Of a stretch of DNA of 64,000 bases, positions 47,494 through 56,596 are shown piece by piece (within the stretch, counting starts at the first letter, position 1; each line of letters opens with the position of its first letter). Under the pieces are notes generated by a model. It was not told the origin of the DNA and did no database searches. It saw only the letters and a list, made by a program, of their open reading frames with translations. Location: assembly GCA_013141125.1 (NCBI GenBank), contig JABFRO010000001.1, forward strand, positions 1,116,001 to 1,180,000, in the 5' to 3' direction. Made by a program: the position numbers and the translations under genes. The DNA comes from Methylophilaceae bacterium. GTDB lineage: Bacteria > Pseudomonadota > Gammaproteobacteria > Burkholderiales > Methylophilaceae.

Positions 47494-47512
47494 AAAAACC
47501 GCCCGGAGGCGG
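47491..47512 (-). terminator. Hairpin with T-run, minus strand
   Basis: CCGCC-CGGA-GGCGG preceded by seven A on the plus strand; read on the minus strand it is a stem followed by TTTTTTT, a rho-independent terminator shape. No minus-strand gene ends here now, which suggests a leftover of the original phage. Confidence 0.5.
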
Positions 47513-47523
47513 CTGGCACGACG

Positions 47524-47901
47524 GTGACGGGTCAGGACAAGGCGCTGGAATTTGAGAAGATTCGCGGTGCGCAACGAATGGACGAGATCGGCGCAGGCGC
47601 TGATGCCGCGTGGAACGTCGGTGCCATCGAAACCCTGCGCGATGCTGTGCGCACCCAAGGCGAGAAAACCGGCGTGCGCTGGGCCGATGCGCTCTCAAGC
47701 AGTGTGCGCCCCGTGATCACCTACTGGTTCATGGCGCTCTACTGCGCTGCCAAAACCGCTGCGTTTGTGGCGGCCGTGACCGCTGGCGCTGGTTGGGGCA
47801 CGGCCATCCTTTACGCCTGGACGGAAGCCGATCAGGCGCTGTGGGCCGGGGTGCTGAACTTCTGGTTCCTCGGGCGCGTGTTCGACCGAGTGCGCTCGTG
47901 A
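47524..47901 (+). CDS. Holin-like phage membrane protein
   Basis: A 125-residue protein starting with GTG. A charged N-terminal half (to about 65) is followed by two to three hydrophobic stretches (YWFMALYCAAKTAAFVAAV and AILYAWTEADQALWAGVLNFWFL). It overlaps a GH24 lysozyme gene by four bases (GTGA), the normal order of phage lysis cassettes, so a holin of the three-TM type is likely. Confidence 0.65.
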   Translation: MTGQDKALEFEKIRGAQRMDEIGAGADAAWNVGAIETLRDAVRTQGEKTGVRWADALSSSVRPVITYWFMALYCAAKTAAFVAAVTAGAGWGTAILYAWTEADQALWAGVLNFWFLGRVFDRVRS

Positions 47902-48362
47902 CCAGCGTACCGAAAACGGCCATCGAGCTGGCCAAGCGATTCGAGGGGTTCCACCGCGTGCCTAAGGCAGATCCTGGACGCGCGCACCCGTACATCTGCC
48001 CAGCGGGTTACTGGACGATTGGCTATGGCCATCTGTGTGATGCGAAGCACCCGCCGATCACCGAGGCCGAAGCAGATGTCTATCTGGCGCACGACCTGCA
48101 AACGGCGCTCACCGCGACGCTGCGTTACTGCCCGGTGCTTGCCGCCGAGCACGAAGGGCGACTTGCGGCCATCGTGGACTTCACCTTCAACCTTGGCGCC
48201 GGGCGGCTGCAGACGTCAACGCTGCGGCGGCGAGTCGATCAACGCGACTGGGTTGCGGCCGGGCAGGAACTGCGCCGGTGGGTCTATGGCGGCGGGAAAG
48301 TGCTGCCGGGACTTGTCACACGGCGGGAGGCTGAGGCCGCTTGGCTGCTTCGCAACGCCTGA
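47898..48362 (+). CDS. Phage lysozyme (GH24, RrrD-like endolysin)
   Basis: A 154-residue muramidase. The catalytic Glu lies in AKRFEGFHRVP, followed after a loop by GYWTIGYGHLC with the conserved Thr, and later by VDFTFNLGAGRLQTSTL. There is no signal peptide, so release would need the holin. The GTG start at 47898 overlaps the holin stop; frames further upstream re-read the holin gene. Confidence 0.9.
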   Translation: MTSVPKTAIELAKRFEGFHRVPKADPGRAHPYICPAGYWTIGYGHLCDAKHPPITEAEADVYLAHDLQTALTATLRYCPVLAAEHEGRLAAIVDFTFNLGAGRLQTSTLRRRVDQRDWVAAGQELRRWVYGGGKVLPGLVTRREAEAAWLLRNA

Positions 48363-48445
48363 TCACGAACCGCGCGGAAGAGCTTGGCTTTACCGCCGAA
48401 CAGCGCGTTCATGTCATCCACGCCAATTCGGAGCACAACCAATGA
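48341..48445 (+). CDS. Possible small phage protein between lysozyme and hypothetical gene
   Basis: A 34-codon frame beginning at TTG 48341 (GGGAGG about 10 bases upstream) and ending TGA at 48443-48445, overlapping the start of the next gene (ATGA). The chain of overlaps suggests a real lysis-region gene, but the TTG start and short length leave it doubtful. Confidence 0.3.
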   Translation: MAASQRLITNRAEELGFTAEQRVHVIHANSEHNQ

Positions 48446-48732
48446 GCAATCAATTCAAAAAGGCAGTCATCGACGACGTCTCCTGCCGCAGCATCGACGA
48501 AACCTTGCAGGGGAGCCTGCTGGATTTGTTTGAGTACGCCATGAAAACGGTAGCGACGACGCTTGTGCGCGAAGCCAAGTTCGATACGTCTGATTTCGCT
48601 ACCGCCAAGGAACGAAACTGTGAGGGTTTTGCGCTACTCGTGAGCCGAGCACGCGCCGACTCACGCAACGAATGGTTTGGCGCGTTTCAGCGGGGCGAGC
48701 AGCGCCTCGATGTCATCGGCCACCTCGAGTAG
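48442..48732 (+). CDS. Small phage-like hypothetical protein
   Basis: A 96-residue soluble protein I cannot assign: N-terminal helix-rich part (SIDETLQGSLLDLFEYAMKT), then a charged region with RARADSRNEWFGAFQ. It sits at the end of the lysis remnant on the plus strand and converges on the HrgA-like gene with six bases between stops. Probably a leftover prophage gene. Confidence 0.55.
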   Translation: MSNQFKKAVIDDVSCRSIDETLQGSLLDLFEYAMKTVATTLVREAKFDTSDFATAKERNCEGFALLVSRARADSRNEWFGAFQRGEQRLDVIGHLE

Positions 48733-48738
48733 CCTTCT

Positions 48739-49686
48739 TCAGTCCGTCGTCTCGGGAACATCCCAGTCGGCCAGCCTCGCTTCGCCGGTTTGGTAGAACT
48801 GCTTCACCAGTTTCACGTAGTCCAGAAAATCCCGGTTTTCCGTTGCCAGCCGGTTGGCCATGTCCCAATCAATCTCGTCCCGTTCACGAGCTGGAATCAA
48901 GACTTGGCTCTCTGCCGGGTTGTCGGCATCCAGTTTGATCAGGCCGATGCCGTGGGCGGCGAACAGCATTCGCAGCTCCTTGAGTGTGTCCTGGCCCTCG
49001 ATCTCCGCAGCGACCAGATAGCCGAAATTGGCCCATGACGAGTTTGAAACCGCTTGGAAAAAGCATTCACGCACGTTCGACCGGTTGATCAGCAACTTGG
49101 CCTCGAACGACCACAGCTTGGTGCGCTTGTCGGAATACTGATTCACGCAGTCCCGCACCTCCTGGTGCCACTCAGCGCCCAAGTCCTCCATCCCGACCAC
49201 GTCCGGGTACAGCCAGCGGTTGCCATTCGGCCCTCGCTTGTTCGATGAGCGCTTCTCGTCAATGCGCTTCGAGTAGACCCCAAACTCTTCCCACAGATAC
49301 AGCGAGAGCAGCGGGTACATCGCGTGTTCACCCAGTGCCTTACCATCGGTGCTTACGGTGGTACTAGTGGCCGTACTCTCAGCCGCAGCAACTTCTGCGA
49401 CGTCTGATTTTTCCGTGTAGTAGTACTTGCGCGGCCTACCCTCGGTAGTCTTCAACTCCGGATGCCTTTTTTGCAAGCTGGGACGCCGTGAGCCAATTTC
49501 CGCGACCAGCTGCTGCACCAAGTCGCCGTCGGTTTTGATGTACCCGCCTTGGCTGTTAGATTTCTTCTCCTGGCACTCCGTGGGATAGGTACCAAATATC
49601 CACTCAGCGATCTGTCGAGCCGTCAGCTTTTCTTCGGGTCGTGCTTTCAAGCAATCCAGTACAGCTTTCGCCAAATTCAGTGCCAT
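48739..49686 (-). CDS. HrgA-like protein (restriction-linked, HARE-HTH N-terminus)
   Basis: A 315-residue protein. Residues about 1-75 (LNLAKAVLDCLKARPEEKLTARQIAEWIF in pattern) form a HARE-type winged helix. The C-terminal part carries LYPDVVGMEDLG and LWSFEAKLLINRSNVRECFFQAVSNSSWA, resembling the nuclease-like domain of HrgA/COG2958 proteins that replace or accompany restriction enzymes. It is the last gene of the defence operon, one base after the metallopeptidase. Confidence 0.75.
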   Translation of the reverse strand: MALNLAKAVLDCLKARPEEKLTARQIAEWIFGTYPTECQEKKSNSQGGYIKTDGDLVQQLVAEIGSRRPSLQKRHPELKTTEGRPRKYYYTEKSDVAEVAAAESTATSTTVSTDGKALGEHAMYPLLSLYLWEEFGVYSKRIDEKRSSNKRGPNGNRWLYPDVVGMEDLGAEWHQEVRDCVNQYSDKRTKLWSFEAKLLINRSNVRECFFQAVSNSSWANFGYLVAAEIEGQDTLKELRMLFAAHGIGLIKLDADNPAESQVLIPARERDEIDWDMANRLATENRDFLDYVKLVKQFYQTGEARLADWDVPETTD

Positions 49687-49687
49687 A

Positions 49688-50404
49688 TCACTCCTTCCAA
49701 ACCTCTGCCGCCAGGGGCAACTCATTAAGCTCGGCACGTGCCTCTCGCCAGCTGGGGTAATGATCTTCAAGGATCGAAATAAATCGGTCACTGTGCGTGG
49801 GCTCAATCAAATGAGCCATTTCATGCACGATGACGTACTCGAGCAGATCCTTTGGCTTTTTCGCTAACTCTGTATTGAGGCGGATATTTCCCGCTGCGTG
49901 ATTGCAGCTTCCCCATTTCGTTTTCATCCGCTGCAGGAAATAGCCTGAAACGCTGACCTTGAGTTTTCTCTCCCACTTTTGAATCAGTGGCGGCACGATT
50001 TCATGCAGCAGCAACTTGTGCCACTCATGCATCACTTCGGCGCGCTTTTCTGCGCTGCAGCCAGGACGAACGATCAGGGTGATCCGCTTGTTGCTGAGGA
50101 CAACTGAGGGCTTCACATCTTGGTAGTCGACCGTCATCAAATAGCGACGCCCCCAAACGTGGTGGCTCTCGCGCTCAACGAACTGGCGTGGTGTTTCCCG
50201 CGCCTGACATTCCAGTTTTCTCTGCTGCTCACGAATCCAGATCAACTTGGATATCGCATAGGCACGCGCTACTTCAAGGCGTGTGTTGGTTGGGGCAGCA
50301 AGGGTCACACGTCCATCAGGCGGATGAACGGTGAGATGGACATTCTTGATGTCCTTCCTGGTCACCGTTATCGAAATCTCGCCTAGTTGGATCGTCTCGT
50401 TCAT
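49688..50404 (-). CDS. YgjP-like zinc metallopeptidase (WLM/SprT type)
   Basis: A 238-residue protein with the zinc site HEMAH (194-198) and a third ligand His204 in EPTHSDRF; upstream MKTKWGSCN is the conserved motif of this family. YgjP/DUF45 genes often lie next to hsdR; what they cut is unknown, perhaps self-associated or phage proteins. Its start overlaps the hsdR stop (TGATG). Confidence 0.88.
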   Translation of the reverse strand: MNETIQLGEISITVTRKDIKNVHLTVHPPDGRVTLAAPTNTRLEVARAYAISKLIWIREQQRKLECQARETPRQFVERESHHVWGRRYLMTVDYQDVKPSVVLSNKRITLIVRPGCSAEKRAEVMHEWHKLLLHEIVPPLIQKWERKLKVSVSGYFLQRMKTKWGSCNHAAGNIRLNTELAKKPKDLLEYVIVHEMAHLIEPTHSDRFISILEDHYPSWREARAELNELPLAAEVWKE

Positions 50405-53400
50405 CAGTATCCCGGTTGGTTCTTGATGATTTCAAAAACAGCCTGAGTGGCAACTCGATCCCGCGACATAAGGGGGAATAAGGCATTCAGCACCTGTTTC
50501 TCTCGGGTGTCATCGCCTTTCCAGCCTGCCGGTGCCTGCTCTCGCATCGCCTGATCAAGTTCAAGCGCGAGCGTCGCTTTGCCGTCTTCATCAGCCGGAC
50601 AAACGAAAGTTGTGGCTGCAATGCTCGCCAGATTGTTGAAAAGGGCGACGGCCTCCGGGTGACCGTTGAGCACGTGCGGATGGCTGCCCGTATTCTTGGC
50701 CGCCATCTTTTTCACCAACTCTTCGGCCTTCTGGAGAAACTTCTCGTAGGCCGTGGTGTCGTCGCGCTTTTGCTTGATCAGGTCTTCGAGGAGCTTGGAG
50801 ATCTCGTCGTAAAACTTCGGATCAGTCAGCTGGTCTCGAATAATCGTTTTGCGGACGTTGTTGATGATGCCTTCAGCAATCGCATTTCTCGACAGCTTTC
50901 CCTTCTGGTTGAGCTTCTTGGCAATGGCATCGTGAATGCCGGTTTCGATGATCAACTCGGTCAGCGAGAGCGAGCTCAGGTTGCCCAAACTTTCAGCCGG
51001 GTCTGCTTGGATGTAGGTGTTGATGAGGTGGCGCATATCTGCCTCGTAAGGCTTGATATCCAACTCTTCCCCTGAATGCTTCTTGATCGCCGTCCGGGTG
51101 TCGCTGTAGAACTCGATTTCCTTTTCGAGCGCAGCAATGTCAGCCGCTGAATATCCTGCTTCTTCGAGGTTCTGGGCAATTGCCGCATAGGCTCGCAGGA
51201 ACGCAGCTGCCGACTTGTAGAACGAAATGCGCAGCGGCTCGGTGTTCAGCAGCGCCTCCGGATCGTTGGCATCACCGCAGAAACAATGCAGGTACTGCTC
51301 CATCTCGCGCGGCGTGGCCACCGGCTCGCACAAATAGCGCAACGCCTCGCGGGCCGCATCGAGCTGCGCCTTGCCTTCCTTCAGCCAGTTCTTTACGGTG
51401 ACATTGCCGTCGTCGCCACCGTCGTCGATGTCCAACTCGTCCGAGGTGTAAACGGCGATGGAGTCCTGCACCTTCTCGAACAGCTCTTTGTAGTCGACGA
51501 TGTGGCCATAGTCCTTGTCGTCGCCGTCGAGCCGGTTGGTGCGGCAAATGGCCTGGAACAGGTTGTGATCGCGCAGCTCGTTGTCGAGGTAGATGTAGGT
51601 GCAAGAAGGCGCATCGAACCCAGTCAGCAATTTGCTCACCACAATCAGCAGCTTCAGATTGGCAGGCTCGTCGATGAAGCGCTGCTTGGTCTTGTCCTCA
51701 TAGTCTTTAGTGGTCTGATCTTTCTGCAGGACGTGCTGGGTGTAGGCGTCGAACTTGTAGCGCTCGTCACTGTCCTTGGGCTCGCGCGAGATCGCGTTGT
51801 GATTGGGCTCGTAAGAGGTAATGATTCCGCAGTACTTGCCGAACGAAGTGTTCTGAAGCAGGCGGAAGTAATGGCAGGCGTCGTAGATGGAGGCTGCCAC
51901 CAGGATGGCCGTACCCCGGTCATTGTTCAGGCGCGGCTGCACACCAAAGTCGTGGATGATGTCGGCGATGATGCGCTGCTTGCGCTCACCAGCACTCATC
52001 AGCTCTTCCATCGTTGCCCAGCGCTTACGCAGAACCGAACGCTGAAAGTTGTTCAGCCCCTTGGTTTTTTGGTCAAACCACGCATCGATAGCTTTCTTTG
52101 ACGTCAGGCGCTGAGGCACATCGCGCGCTTCGTACTTCAGGTCAAGCACAACCTTGTCGGCGACCGCTTCATCGAACTTGTAGGTGTGGATGTAGGTGCC
52201 GAAAACCTCGCGGGTGGTCTGCTTGTCTTTGCGCAGCAGAGGCGTGCCGGTGAAACCGATGAAGATGGCGTTCTCCAGCCACCGCTTCATCTGCTTGTTC
52301 ATGTCGCCGCCTTGCGTGCGGTGACATTCATCGACGAAGACGTATACACGGCCCACCACCCTCGGAGGCTCGCCCTTCAGGTCGGTCGTATCAAACTTGT
52401 GGATCAGCGCGCACATCAGGCGCGGCGTGGCCGCCCCCAGCTTTTCGACCAATTCCGCGCGGGAGGTGATGCGCGGCGATGCGGCATCCTCGCCAATCAC
52501 GCCAGCATTCTTCATCACACCCACGATCTGCTTGTCCAATTCATCGCGGTCGGTGATGACCAGGATGCGGGCGTGCGGGTCAAACTCCAGAAGCCACTTG
52601 GCAATCAGCACCATCAGAATGCTCTTGCCGCTGCCTTGGGTGTGCCAAATCACACCGCCTTCCTGCTGCTTCACTCGCTCCTGGGCGGCTTTCACGCCGA
52701 GGTACTGATGGACGCGGGGCACCTTCTTCTGGCCACCATCAAAGATGATGAAGTTGCGGATCAGATCCAGAAGACGCACCTTGTCAAACATCTGCGCCAG
52801 CGGCTTATCTAGCAGAGCGCCCTCAGCAAGCGGCTCGGATGTGGTCGCGCTTTTGTCTTTGCGCTCCTTCCACTCTACAAAGAACTTCTCCGGTGTTCCG
52901 GTGGTGCCGTATCGCAGCCCCTGGGAGTCGCTGCCCGCCAGCACCAGCTGCACCGTGCTGAAAAAGCCCTTGTTGAAAATCTCTTCCTGATTGGTGATGA
53001 GCTGGCGAACACCGTCAGCCACCTCCACCGAGCTGCGTTTCAGTTCGATGACTGCAATAGCGATACCATTGATGTACACCACCAGATCAGGCCGTCGCTC
53101 GTAGCCGCCTCGCAAGGTAACCTCTTCGGCCAGGCCGAAGTCGTTGTTGCCGGGCGTTTCCCAATCGATAAGGTGTACGGTCTCATGCGCCTGCCCGGCT
53201 GCAATCTGTACAGGTACGCCATAGCGCAGCAGTTGGTAGGTGCGCAGATTGGCTTGATACAGGGTGATGCCGGTGGAATCGGCGGCGGTCAGGAGCTTTT
53301 GCAGCGCAGCAGAAATGTGCGCCTCGGAATAACCACGCTTCTTGAGATTGCTGCGCAAAAAATCAGCTTCGATGGAGCGGTTGTTGTCGCGTTTGCTCCA

Positions 53401-53505
53401 CTCACCCAGGTGATCGTACCCAAGGCAGTCAGGGCGACTTACATCGGCAAAAAGAGCGGCAACACGGTTCTGCGTCTTGCGCTCAGAACGGGCTTGTTCA
53501 GACAT
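50404..53505 (-). CDS. hsdR: Type I restriction enzyme, R subunit HsdR
   Basis: A 1033-residue subunit that translocates and cuts DNA. It has an N-terminal PD-(D/E)xK nuclease (PD at 139-140, ELK at 154-156), then a motor with Walker A HTQGSGKS (288-295) and DECH (392-395), helicase domain 2 ([12 protein letters not shown], then [14 protein letters not shown]), and a helical C-terminus. Start ATG 53505 has AAGGAGG at ideal distance and lies in the SLATT gene's end (8-base overlap). Reading frame is intact. Confidence 0.96.
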   Translation of the reverse strand: MSEQARSERKTQNRVAALFADVSRPDCLGYDHLGEWSKRDNNRSIEADFLRSNLKKRGYSEAHISAALQKLLTAADSTGITLYQANLRTYQLLRYGVPVQIAAGQAHETVHLIDWETPGNNDFGLAEEVTLRGGYERRPDLVVYINGIAIAVIELKRSSVEVADGVRQLITNQEEIFNKGFFSTVQLVLAGSDSQGLRYGTTGTPEKFFVEWKERKDKSATTSEPLAEGALLDKPLAQMFDKVRLLDLIRNFIIFDGGQKKVPRVHQYLGVKAAQERVKQQEGGVIWHTQGSGKSILMVLIAKWLLEFDPHARILVITDRDELDKQIVGVMKNAGVIGEDAASPRITSRAELVEKLGAATPRLMCALIHKFDTTDLKGEPPRVVGRVYVFVDECHRTQGGDMNKQMKRWLENAIFIGFTGTPLLRKDKQTTREVFGTYIHTYKFDEAVADKVVLDLKYEARDVPQRLTSKKAIDAWFDQKTKGLNNFQRSVLRKRWATMEELMSAGERKQRIIADIIHDFGVQPRLNNDRGTAILVAASIYDACHYFRLLQNTSFGKYCGIITSYEPNHNAISREPKDSDERYKFDAYTQHVLQKDQTTKDYEDKTKQRFIDEPANLKLLIVVSKLLTGFDAPSCTYIYLDNELRDHNLFQAICRTNRLDGDDKDYGHIVDYKELFEKVQDSIAVYTSDELDIDDGGDDGNVTVKNWLKEGKAQLDAAREALRYLCEPVATPREMEQYLHCFCGDANDPEALLNTEPLRISFYKSAAAFLRAYAAIAQNLEEAGYSAADIAALEKEIEFYSDTRTAIKKHSGEELDIKPYEADMRHLINTYIQADPAESLGNLSSLSLTELIIETGIHDAIAKKLNQKGKLSRNAIAEGIINNVRKTIIRDQLTDPKFYDEISKLLEDLIKQKRDDTTAYEKFLQKAEELVKKMAAKNTGSHPHVLNGHPEAVALFNNLASIAATTFVCPADEDGKATLALELDQAMREQAPAGWKGDDTREKQVLNALFPLMSRDRVATQAVFEIIKNQPGY

Positions 53506-54076
53506 TGCCACCCTCCTTGGAAGTTCTCTTCAATTCTTTCGGAAGAAAGGCATCAATTTCCTCATCCGAAAAAGTCATGTCCTCCAGCTTTTTCAGCGCT
53601 TCTTGTGCCCTGCTGTAGGCTTCAAAGTTTGTGCTGGGAGCGCCAACATAGACCGCGTGGAGTTCATCTAGCAGCGCATCCCTCTTTGTTCGAATCAAAT
53701 CAAGCGCCACATCTCCAACACGGATATCGGTCAGCAGCGAAAGGTATTTTTCGCGAATAATCCAAAGATCTGAACCTGCTTGGCGGTGTTTCTGCGCAAT
53801 CTCGCCGAGGTCGTAATCCTTGGTGTAGGCGTTTAGTGCCAGTAAGCTGGTAGAAAGTACGGCGCTAATCGCAGCCCCGACCTCTTTCGTTCCGAAGAAT
53901 GTCGACACAATGCCGCCAGTCACCAATGCAGAAATAACAATCTGCCAAATTTTTATACAACTTTGTCGCTCAAGCAGAATGTCCGCGCATTTCTCGTGTG
54001 TTTTGTGGGAGTAGACAACTCGCCCGTAACACTCGCGCAACTGGCCTTCCAGTACATTGATATGGTCAATCGTCAT
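53498..54076 (-). CDS. SLATT-domain two-TM protein (candidate CBASS effector)
   Basis: A 192-residue protein: N-terminal helix, [18 protein letters not shown] membrane helix (about 40-60), a second helix (about 66-83), then a long helical cytoplasmic tail ending in [22 protein letters not shown]. This two-helix-plus-tail layout is the SLATT family (SMODS and SLOG-associated 2TM effector). In CBASS, such proteins are thought to be opened by the cyclic nucleotide and breach the inner membrane. Start 54076 lies inside the end of the CD-NTase gene; GGGGAG precedes it. Confidence 0.8.
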   Translation of the reverse strand: MTIDHINVLEGQLRECYGRVVYSHKTHEKCADILLERQSCIKIWQIVISALVTGGIVSTFFGTKEVGAAISAVLSTSLLALNAYTKDYDLGEIAQKHRQAGSDLWIIREKYLSLLTDIRVGDVALDLIRTKRDALLDELHAVYVGAPSTNFEAYSRAQEALKKLEDMTFSDEEIDAFLPKELKRTSKEGGNV

Positions 54077-55382
54077 TGTTCTGCTCCCCATTAATAGGAA
54101 CGTGAATCCGGTTTTTGGCGACCACCACACCATCCTTCACGCAATAACACTCAACGATGTGATCGCCGAGAAAACTTGTAGATTCCGTCCGCTGCATCAG
54201 CCCATCATCTTTGATGATTTGTCCTCTGATGCAATTCTTCTTGCGCGCGGCATCGCCGCGATTTAAGACCTTCCAGTAGATGTCATACGGCTTGACTGCC
54301 GAAATGTTTGTAATTTCGAAACGCAAGCTCTTTTTGGTCATCAAAGTAATCCTCCTGGCCAACATCTCGCGGAGGAAGAACTCACGGAAACCATTCTGTT
54401 TGACTTCGCAATCCAGTTGCATGGATTCTCTAATATCAACCGGGAACTTGTCTTCGATAAATTCCTCAGTGTCATCCCAGCTTTGTGCAAAACTCTTTGC
54501 CACGGCCTCTTGAGCCACCGTCGCCGATGCTGGGAATGGTCGCCCATAAACCTTCCTCCACTTATCGTTGACGTTCTTCTGGTTCTCGGCCTCGATGGCT
54601 TCTACGCAGAGCTTGTGGGCTTTTTTGGCCTTTTTCTGAAATTTCTTTTTGACCTTCACTCGCTGGCGGCTACCCGGCGCAGCGTACTCGGTTTGCTCTG
54701 GCAGTTCAGACAGGTATTTGAAGAAATCCCGACTCAGCCAGTCGTAGTAGAGGAAGCTCTTGGTGTCGAAATCCGTAGTTGAATCAAGAAAGTTGTAGGC
54801 CAGCGTATCCAGCAGCAGCCCGCCCATGCCGACGCCGTGCTTGTTCTTCCAGGCCCGGGCCATCTTGCACAGTGGCCTCAGATTGGCATTTTTCTTCGTA
54901 TCCAAATCCGCCACTGCCGCCATCTCTTCTCGCGGCTTGGTGGTTTTCCAGCTACCGCCGTTTTTCGTGTCTGGATACAGGTAGCTTTGATCGTCCTGTT
55001 CAAAAACAGGTTGAACCTCGACGTGAAAATTCGTGTAGGTGACGGTCACAACCAAGCGGTCTACCTTTACTTTCGTCGTTGGGTAGCGCTTGAGGATCGC
55101 ATCTTTTGCATCCTGCAGCAGGGTCAGTTGCCCACCGGCTTTGTTGTAATTGCCCCATTTGGTCTTGGGCATGATGTACAGCATGTCCAGATCGGAAATG
55201 CCATTGATGCCCGTTTTCCGGCCAAACGATCCGACTTGAAGCGTATTCGCGGTCTTTGACTCCGTGTCTCGAAACTGCTTGTTCAGCGCTGACGTCATCT
55301 CGCCATAGCGCGTGCTGATGGTTTCCGTGTTGCCAATTGCCAAATTGCTGACAAAGTCGGAAAACATATCCGCAACGCTCAT
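54066..55382 (-). CDS. SMODS CD-NTase (cGAS/DncV-like nucleotidyltransferase) with AGS-C domain
   Basis: A 438-residue second-messenger synthase. Residues 50-66 read VGSFGRKTGINGISDLD, the GS motif and D-x-D (Asp64, Asp66), and FHVEVQPVF gives the third acid (Glu122). The end, from about 330, with YDIYWKVLNRGDAARKKN, CIRGQI, and LGDHIVECYC, is the AGS-C sensor typical of CD-NTases. The product nucleotide cannot be read from sequence. It overlaps hsdS by four bases (ATGA) and the SLATT gene by eleven. No Cap2/Cap3 genes are present, so a minimal type I CBASS is indicated. Confidence 0.87.
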   Translation of the reverse strand: MSVADMFSDFVSNLAIGNTETISTRYGEMTSALNKQFRDTESKTANTLQVGSFGRKTGINGISDLDMLYIMPKTKWGNYNKAGGQLTLLQDAKDAILKRYPTTKVKVDRLVVTVTYTNFHVEVQPVFEQDDQSYLYPDTKNGGSWKTTKPREEMAAVADLDTKKNANLRPLCKMARAWKNKHGVGMGGLLLDTLAYNFLDSTTDFDTKSFLYYDWLSRDFFKYLSELPEQTEYAAPGSRQRVKVKKKFQKKAKKAHKLCVEAIEAENQKNVNDKWRKVYGRPFPASATVAQEAVAKSFAQSWDDTEEFIEDKFPVDIRESMQLDCEVKQNGFREFFLREMLARRITLMTKKSLRFEITNISAVKPYDIYWKVLNRGDAARKKNCIRGQIIKDDGLMQRTESTSFLGDHIVECYCVKDGVVVAKNRIHVPINGEQNNDD

Positions 55383-56596
55383 ACCAGCCTCGTCTTTCCA
55401 GTGAGCAGCTCCTGCATCATGGCTTGTTTGATGTTGCGGGTTTTATCGCGGCTTGCTACGAGCACTGACAGCTCGGAGTCCATGCTCGAGAGCGCGGTGG
55501 CAATGGCGTTTTGCTCAGAAAGCGATGGCAGGGCTAGAACGATGCTGGACAAGGCGGCAGCACTAATGTGAACAACGGCATCACCCTGTCCTTTGCTTGC
55601 TTTTTGAGCAGCAATTGGCGCAGTGTTGCAGTAGTAGCCCATGAACATTGGGTTGATGCCAGCGGCTCGCAGAATCACAGTGTCACCACCAGCGTACGCC
55701 TCGCAGTCGTCAATAAAGGCGACACATTTGCCTATTTCCTCCTTGGTCTCGCCTGAACCAGCAAACAGCAAATCGCCTTGCTTCAATCTCGTCGCCGTTG
55801 CCGCTACCTGCGGGGAAATCCAGGAGTTAAAAGACTTGATGTAGTCGTTGTGATGCGTATAAATCTCGCCATAACGGATGCAGGGGAGCGTCCCGCTCTG
55901 CGCTTCGTCTTTCTTGACACCGCGCCCCTTCAAGAACTGGCCAATATCCCCCAGTTGCTTCACCTCCCAATTTCCACTGAACCCTGGCAGACGAGCTTCA
56001 CCAGTGAGCAGTTGCTGCATGGCCGCCTGCTTCAGATCGCGCTTCTTGGCGATCACTTGGTCGAGCGTGGCAAGCAAAACGTCTACATCGTTCAACGCAG
56101 ACGCAATTTCCCTTTGCTCCGTTTCCTTGGGCAAAGGAAAGGGGAGCGGGTTTATGTGCTTGTTATTTATTTGCGGAACAGATGTTGTGTCGGCAAAACG
56201 CCATAGCCCAATGTATCCGAGGCCATAGTACAAATACTCAAAATCAAGCCCATCCTTAGGCGTCAAAGCCATGAGATTGGTATCCATGAACGACTCTTCG
56301 CTAAGGATGCGAATTTTGTTCAATGCGATGGCAGCGCCTCTCTTTGCAAAAATCACGCTTCGGCGAGGGACTGTTTTTCCGTCTATGAAGTGATAGGGCG
56401 TAGAAAAGACACCTAAATACTTGTCGCCATTGCTGAGCTGTTCAACCTTGAAATATGGTTTTCCGATGCTAGTGAAGCGAACTAGCGACGGACTATCCCC
56501 ACTGGTAATCCGGACGAATCCCCCGAGCGGCACAACATCCCAGTCTTCTGGAATAACGCCTGCCTCTGTGTGCTTGTATCCCAATCTCAATTCCAT
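55379..56596 (-). CDS. hsdS: Type I restriction-modification specificity subunit HsdS
   Basis: A 405-residue protein with two target-recognition halves, each followed by a coiled repeat: PLPKETEQREIASALNDVDVLLATLDQVIAKKRDLKQAAMQQLLTG-type spacer (about 195-240) and a second one near the C-terminus ending QAMMQELLTGKTRLV. These repeats are the HsdM-binding arms. Start MELRLGYKHTEAG at 56596 overlaps hsdM by ten bases; a longer frame re-reads hsdM. It appears intact. Confidence 0.93.
   Translation of the reverse strand: MELRLGYKHTEAGVIPEDWDVVPLGGFVRITSGDSPSLVRFTSIGKPYFKVEQLSNGDKYLGVFSTPYHFIDGKTVPRRSVIFAKRGAAIALNKIRILSEESFMDTNLMALTPKDGLDFEYLYYGLGYIGLWRFADTTSVPQINNKHINPLPFPLPKETEQREIASALNDVDVLLATLDQVIAKKRDLKQAAMQQLLTGEARLPGFSGNWEVKQLGDIGQFLKGRGVKKDEAQSGTLPCIRYGEIYTHHNDYIKSFNSWISPQVAATATRLKQGDLLFAGSGETKEEIGKCVAFIDDCEAYAGGDTVILRAAGINPMFMGYYCNTAPIAAQKASKGQGDAVVHISAAALSSIVLALPSLSEQNAIATALSSMDSELSVLVASRDKTRNIKQAMMQELLTGKTRLV

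Noticed and set aside
47249-47698. Minus-strand 149-codon frame at the island edge
   Set aside because: Arg/His-rich composition of a shadow frame in G/C-rich DNA; overlaps the attachment repeat and the holin gene on the other strand.
51286-52101. Plus-strand 271-codon frame inside hsdR
   Set aside because: Lies antisense to the conserved helicase domain of hsdR; hydrophobic Val/Leu pattern typical of a mirror frame.
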